Under the pieces are notes generated by a model. That model was given only the letters and a program-made list of their open reading frames with translations, was not told the DNA's origin and searched no databases. From CAZKMM01 sp964553915 (lineage in GTDB: Bacteria > RBG-13-61-14 > DRUE01): 8,244 nucleotides of DNA. Of this stretch, positions 4,857 to 8,244 are shown piece after piece. Each line of letters begins with the position of its first letter. Position 1 is the stretch's first letter. The DNA lies in assembly GCA_964553915.1 (NCBI GenBank), contig CAZKMM010000116.1, positions 1 through 8,244 on the forward strand, in the 5' to 3' direction. Made by a program: the position numbers and the translations under genes.

Positions 4857-5804
4857 GTGCTCAAAACCCGGGTCTGCGAGATTTTCGGCATTGAGTATCC
4901 CATCCTTCAGGGAGCAATGGCCTGGGTGAGCTTTGCTCCTCTGGTGGCAGCGGTGAGCAATGCTGGCGGGCTGGGAATCATCGGCGGAACCATTTTCACC
5001 CCGGAGCAGATGCGAGCAGAGATAAGAAAGGTGCGGGAGCTTACCGATAAACCCTTTGGAGTGAATATTATCTCACTTCATCCGATGATTAAAGAGGTGC
5101 TTCAGGTATTAATTGAAGAGAAGGTGCTGGTAGCTACTTATGGCACAGGCAATCCGAAAAAAATTATTGAAATTCTTAAACCCGGCGGAGTAATGAGTTT
5201 TCCGGTGGTGCCGACTGTGGAAGCCGCGGTGCGGGCGGAGAAAGATGGAGCAGATGGTGTGATTGTCTCAGGCTGTGAAGGAGGCGGACACGTTGGGCAG
5301 ATGAGCACAATGGCACTGATTCCTCAGGCAAGAGATAAAGTCAAAATTCCTCTGGTGGCAGCCGGAGGAATCGCAGATGGAAGAGGAATGGCATCCGCTT
5401 TTGCTCTTGGTGCCGAGGGCATCCAGATGGGAACCAGATTCATTGTGACCAAAGAATCCCCTGCCCATCCTAATGTGAAAAAGAAAATCATAGAATCCAA
5501 AGCTGAGGACACTGTGGTCACTGGGAATATTACCGGTCTTCCGGTGCGGTGCATCCGCAACAAAATGGCAGAGCAGTTTCTTCATATGGAGCAGACCGGC
5601 AAATCAAAAATGGAGATGGCGCTTTTTGGCTCTGGCAAGATGAAGCTGGCATTTGTTGATGGCGATGCGGAAGAGGGCTCGGTAATGGCAGGGCAGGTTA
5701 TTGGAATGGTCAATGATGAACCCACCTGTCAGGAATTAATCCAGCGGATAATCCGAGAATTTGAAGATACCGTCAGAACCTTGAAAAAAATTGCCGAGGT
5801 CTAG
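4857..5804 (+). CDS. fabK: FabK-type FMN enoyl-ACP reductase / nitronate monooxygenase family
   Basis: The protein has 315 residues from GTG 4857 and is a TIM-barrel flavoprotein. Family marks are IEYPILQGAMAWVS (12-25), NAGGLGIIGG (35-44), TDKPFGVNI (63-71), GCEGGGHVGQ (139-148; His145 is the conserved flavin-site histidine), VAAGGIADG (167-175) and GAEGIQMGTRF (185-195), the last two forming the FMN phosphate site. Length and the N-terminal motif resemble pneumococcal FabK, which reduces enoyl-ACP in the last step of the fatty-acid elongation cycle. Nitronate monooxygenases share most of these motifs, so a different oxidoreductase role is possible. Eleven bases separate it from oadB and five from the phosphoribosyltransferase gene, so it is part of the same operon. 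It is cytoplasmic, and no residue of the core looks lost. Confidence 0.85.
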   Translation: MLKTRVCEIFGIEYPILQGAMAWVSFAPLVAAVSNAGGLGIIGGTIFTPEQMRAEIRKVRELTDKPFGVNIISLHPMIKEVLQVLIEEKVLVATYGTGNPKKIIEILKPGGVMSFPVVPTVEAAVRAEKDGADGVIVSGCEGGGHVGQMSTMALIPQARDKVKIPLVAAGGIADGRGMASAFALGAEGIQMGTRFIVTKESPAHPNVKKKIIESKAEDTVVTGNITGLPVRCIRNKMAEQFLHMEQTGKSKMEMALFGSGKMKLAFVDGDAEEGSVMAGQVIGMVNDEPTCQELIQRIIREFEDTVRTLKKIAEV

Positions 5805-5809
5805 AAAAA

Positions 5810-6502
5810 ATGAAGGTGGTGAACCGATATGATGAAACCATAGAAGTTCCTCTGGAAGGAGCAGGGGTATCTGAAAGCAACGGAGAAGAAATCCGTCCGG
5901 AGATGAAGGATAGAATTGACCGGGTACTGATTACCCGGACCCTGCTCCAAAAGCGAGTTCAGGCACTGGCAAAAGAGCTCACAGAATTTTATCAGGGGAG
6001 AAAAAAAATTGATTTAGTTTTTATCCTGGAAGGAGCCAGGGTATTTGCTTCTGAACTGGAGCGAGAAATTTATAATGCGGGAGGACCCGAGATTCGCACT
6101 CAGTCCATCAAAGCCAGAACCTATGGAGTAGAAATCAAAGGCGAGGGAGAGGAGAGTAGAAAAGTAAATTTGATTTACACCCCTTCAGATTTAAAGGACA
6201 AAGAGGTGCTTTTGGTAGAGGATATTGTTGACCAGGGATTTACTTTAAAGGCAATTCAGGATTGGTTGATAAAAGAGGCAGGGGTTAGAGATTTAAAAAC
6301 CTGTGTTCTGGTGGCAAAGAGATTGGAAAATCCCACTGAGCAGGTCAGAGCCTTAAGAGAAAATCTCAAGCTGGACTGGGTGGGATTTACCATTCCTGAC
6401 CGATGGATTGCCGGATACGGGATTGATGCAGGCGAGGATTTTCGCTTTCTTCCTTTTATTGTTGTTGTTAAAGAAGATTATTATCTCAAATCCTCAAAAT
6501 AA
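5810..6502 (+). CDS. hpt: Hypoxanthine(-guanine) phosphoribosyltransferase
   Basis: The 230-residue protein converts hypoxanthine or guanine plus PRPP to IMP or GMP. VLLVEDIVDQGFTL (133-146) is the PRPP-binding loop, with Asp141 as the probable general base. RTYG (103-106) is the mobile loop, LVAKR (167-171) carries the purine-contacting lysine, and VGFTIPDRWIAGYGID (191-206) with RFLPFI is the family's C-terminal signature. Bacterial relatives are usually about 175-185 residues; the excess is an N-terminal stretch of about 32 polar residues before KDRIDRVLITRTLLQKRV, where relatives normally start. An internal ATG at 5903 would remove it, but GAGGT at 5796-5800 supports ATG 5810. The loop reads DQG where DTG or DSG is usual. 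The gene lies between the FabK-like gene (5-bp gap) and adenine deaminase (11-bp gap), and the deaminase makes its substrate. Confidence 0.88.
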   Translation: MKVVNRYDETIEVPLEGAGVSESNGEEIRPEMKDRIDRVLITRTLLQKRVQALAKELTEFYQGRKKIDLVFILEGARVFASELEREIYNAGGPEIRTQSIKARTYGVEIKGEGEESRKVNLIYTPSDLKDKEVLLVEDIVDQGFTLKAIQDWLIKEAGVRDLKTCVLVAKRLENPTEQVRALRENLKLDWVGFTIPDRWIAGYGIDAGEDFRFLPFIVVVKEDYYLKSSK

Positions 6503-6506
6503 GGAG
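6501..6506 (+). promoter_or_regulatory. Ribosome binding site of the adenine deaminase gene
   Basis: AAGGAG at 6501-6506 overlaps the hpt stop codon and lies seven bases before ATG 6514. It is the only strong site at this junction and fixes the start. Confidence 0.85.
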
Positions 6507-6513
6507 TTTAGTA

Positions 6514-8244
6514 ATGGCAAAATTGCTTTTAAGCAGGGGAAAGGTAATTGACCCGGGCAAAAATCAGATTTACCTTGCGGACCTCTTGATTGAAAATCAG
6601 GTGCTCAAGAAAATCGCTCCGCCCGGGGAGATAGAGAGGGGAAATTTAAAGCCAGAAGAAATTATTGACCTTTCTGGAAAATACCTGGCACCGGGTTTGA
6701 TTGATGCCCATCTTCATATAGAAAGCAGTATGCTTACGCCAGTAGAGTTTTCCCGACAGGCTTTGCTTCACGGCACCACCGCAATTTTTGTTGACCCGCA
6801 CGAGGTTGCTAATGTTCGCAAAGAGGGGATTAGAGTCTTTCTGGAACTGGCAGAGAAGCTTCCAATTGATATGTATGTGGGGATTCCCAGCTGTGTTCCT
6901 GCCACTCATCTGGAAGATGCCGGGGCAGAAGTCAGTCTGGAAGACATCAAGGAGTTAATTGACCATTCCCGGGCTTATGGGCTGGCAGAGATGATGAATT
7001 TTCCCGGTATTATTCACGGATTAGGCGATGCCCGGGAAAAAGTGGAATTGGTCTTTGGAAAAGGAAAAATTGTAGATGGGCACTGTCCGGGATTAAGCGG
7101 AGAGGCTCTTGTTAGCTATATTACAAATGGGAAAAATGATGGAGTGGTGCGGATAATGTCCGACCACGAGTCCACCAGCTATGAGGAAGCAAAAGAAAAG
7201 GCAGAAAAAGGAATGTTTGTTGCTCTTCGCTATGGCAGTGCCAGTAAAGACCTGAATAATATTCTTCCCGGGCTGATTGAGAATAGAGACCCGCTGGATA
7301 GATTTATGCTCTGCTCTGATGACCTTGAAGCTTTTGAGCTGTTAAAAGATGGGCATATTAACCGTGCGGTTCGCAGAGCCCGGGAAATTATAATGGAGAA
7401 TTCTTCGCTTAATTCGGAGCAGGCAACAATTTTGGCATTTCAGCTTGCCAGCTTTAATCCCGGAAGATATTTTGAAAGATTCTTTAAGCTGGTGGGCGAA
7501 CCCGCAATGGGAAGGCTGGAGCCGGGGGCTCGGGCAAATCTGGTAGTCTTCAAAGACCTGGAGAGCCTGGAAACAGAGTTAGTGATAGTGAGGGGAGAGC
7601 CTGTAGTGAGGGAAGGAAAGCTTATTAAATCAATGCCGGATTATGATTTTTCTCTGCTCTTTAATACAGTGAATCCGGGAAGAGAATTTAAACCAGAAGA
7701 TTTTAAAATTAAAGTCTCTGACGCCGAGAAGGTAAAGGTTAACATCATCGGGGTAATTCCTAACAGTCTTTTAACTGAAAAGCTTATTAAAGAGATTTCT
7801 CCTCAAAATGGAGAATTGGTTGCCAATCCTAAAGAAGATATTGCCAAAATTGCGGTAATAGAGAGGCATAAGGCAACTGGCAAATATGCGGTTGGTCTGG
7901 TTCAGGGGCTGGGCTTGAAAAAAGGAGCGGTAGCCAGCACTGTGGCTCATGATTCGCATAATATCATTGTTGCCGGGGTTGATGAGCAGGCAATGGCAGA
8001 AGCGGTGAATCAGCTTGCCCGAACCGGCGGAGGAATGATTGCGGTGGGAGAAGGGGAGCCGGTTTTCCATCCTCTGGAGATAGCAGGATTGATGAGCCTG
8101 AGGAATGCGGAGCAAGTGGCAGAGAGTTATCGCAGAGTAAAAGAGTTTGCCCAGAAGCTGGGAAGCCCGCTGGATAACATCTTTATGACCCTTTCCTTCC
8201 TTGCCTTACCGGTCATCCCCCAGCTAAAACTCACCAACCGGGGA
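6514..8244 (+). CDS. ade: Adenine deaminase (3' end cut by the window)
   Basis: The frame is open from ATG 6514 to the last base, 577 codons. It belongs to the amidohydrolase superfamily and deaminates adenine to hypoxanthine in purine salvage. Metal and active-site motifs are: GLIDAHLHIESS (H66, H68), VDPHEVAN (H96), LAEMMNFPG (E159), VDGHCPGL (H190), SDHEST (D217-E219) and CSDDLEAF (D269, D270). The C-terminal domain typical of Ade follows, with VAHDSHNIIVAGVD (H479, H482) and RTGGGMIAVGEG. The window stops in TLSFLALPVIPQLKLTN, close to the usual end, so perhaps only 10-20 residues are missing. Length fits the roughly 570-600 residues of the family. It follows hpt by 11 bp, so both enzymes of the adenine-hypoxanthine-IMP route are made together. 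It is cytoplasmic, and all motifs are intact. Confidence 0.95.
   Translation, partial: MAKLLLSRGKVIDPGKNQIYLADLLIENQVLKKIAPPGEIERGNLKPEEIIDLSGKYLAPGLIDAHLHIESSMLTPVEFSRQALLHGTTAIFVDPHEVANVRKEGIRVFLELAEKLPIDMYVGIPSCVPATHLEDAGAEVSLEDIKELIDHSRAYGLAEMMNFPGIIHGLGDAREKVELVFGKGKIVDGHCPGLSGEALVSYITNGKNDGVVRIMSDHESTSYEEAKEKAEKGMFVALRYGSASKDLNNILPGLIENRDPLDRFMLCSDDLEAFELLKDGHINRAVRRAREIIMENSSLNSEQATILAFQLASFNPGRYFERFFKLVGEPAMGRLEPGARANLVVFKDLESLETELVIVRGEPVVREGKLIKSMPDYDFSLLFNTVNPGREFKPEDFKIKVSDAEKVKVNIIGVIPNSLLTEKLIKEISPQNGELVANPKEDIAKIAVIERHKATGKYAVGLVQGLGLKKGAVASTVAHDSHNIIVAGVDEQAMAEAVNQLARTGGGMIAVGEGEPVFHPLEIAGLMSLRNAEQVAESYRRVKEFAQKLGSPLDNIFMTLSFLALPVIPQLKLTNRG

Noticed and set aside
7771..8115. 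Antisense 114-codon open frame
   Set aside because: It lies wholly inside the adenine deaminase gene, whose motifs are continuous on the plus strand, and its translation has no recognisable domain.
1..8244. CRISPR array, tRNA or rRNA gene, insertion sequence or attachment site
   Set aside because: I saw no regularly spaced repeats, no cloverleaf-like or rRNA sequence, no transposase or integrase, and no flanking direct repeats.

Overview
This is bacterial DNA of moderate GC content. The signs are strong Shine-Dalgarno sites, one near-consensus sigma-70-type promoter, tightly packed operons and bacterial protein families. A run of exactly 100 Ns (3505-3604) marks a scaffold gap in a draft assembly. 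A biotin-dependent, sodium-pumping decarboxylase module, a FabK-type enoyl reductase and a secreted cohesin-domain protein would suit an anaerobic or fermentative bacterium. That is an inference, and I cannot name a phylum from the sequence.

Left part (1-2224). The window opens inside a plus-strand gene whose C-terminus is a cohesin-type beta domain (ends at 450). Converging on it is a two-gene minus-strand unit: an unrecognised 186-residue soluble protein (2224-1664), then an exported metallophosphoesterase related to purple acid phosphatases (1627-482). Their promoter, TTGACA-17 bp-TAAAAT read on the minus strand, lies at 2254-2282.

Divergent intergenic region (2225-2365). This short stretch is the most structured part of the window. 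The minus-strand promoter overlaps a perfect plus-strand TATAAT. Downstream lie an orphan Shine-Dalgarno (GGAGGAGG) followed by ATC instead of ATG, an exact 11-bp inverted repeat, and a second 9-bp inverted repeat that shares an arm with the first and so competes with it. The first gene of the plus-strand operon starts at 2366 without a visible ribosome binding site.

Right part (2366-8244). Seven plus-strand genes are overlapping or separated by 11 bp or less, and probably form one operon: alpha/beta hydrolase; small OadG-like membrane subunit; biotin carrier (split by the N gap, biotin site lost); OadB-like sodium-pumping decarboxylase beta subunit with all the key residues I remember; FabK-type enoyl-ACP reductase / nitronate monooxygenase family flavoprotein; hypoxanthine phosphoribosyltransferase; adenine deaminase (cut by the window end). 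The order gamma/delta-biotin carrier-beta matches methylmalonyl-CoA or glutaconyl-CoA decarboxylases, but the carboxyltransferase (alpha) subunit is absent, so the decarboxylated substrate cannot be read from this window. The last two genes form a purine salvage route: adenine to hypoxanthine, then hypoxanthine to IMP.

I do not see a clear new defence, mobile or RNA-guided system. The observations most worth checking are the leader at 2291-2365, the strong excess of the palindrome CCCGGG (14 copies counted by eye), and the decarboxylase module lacking its alpha subunit.
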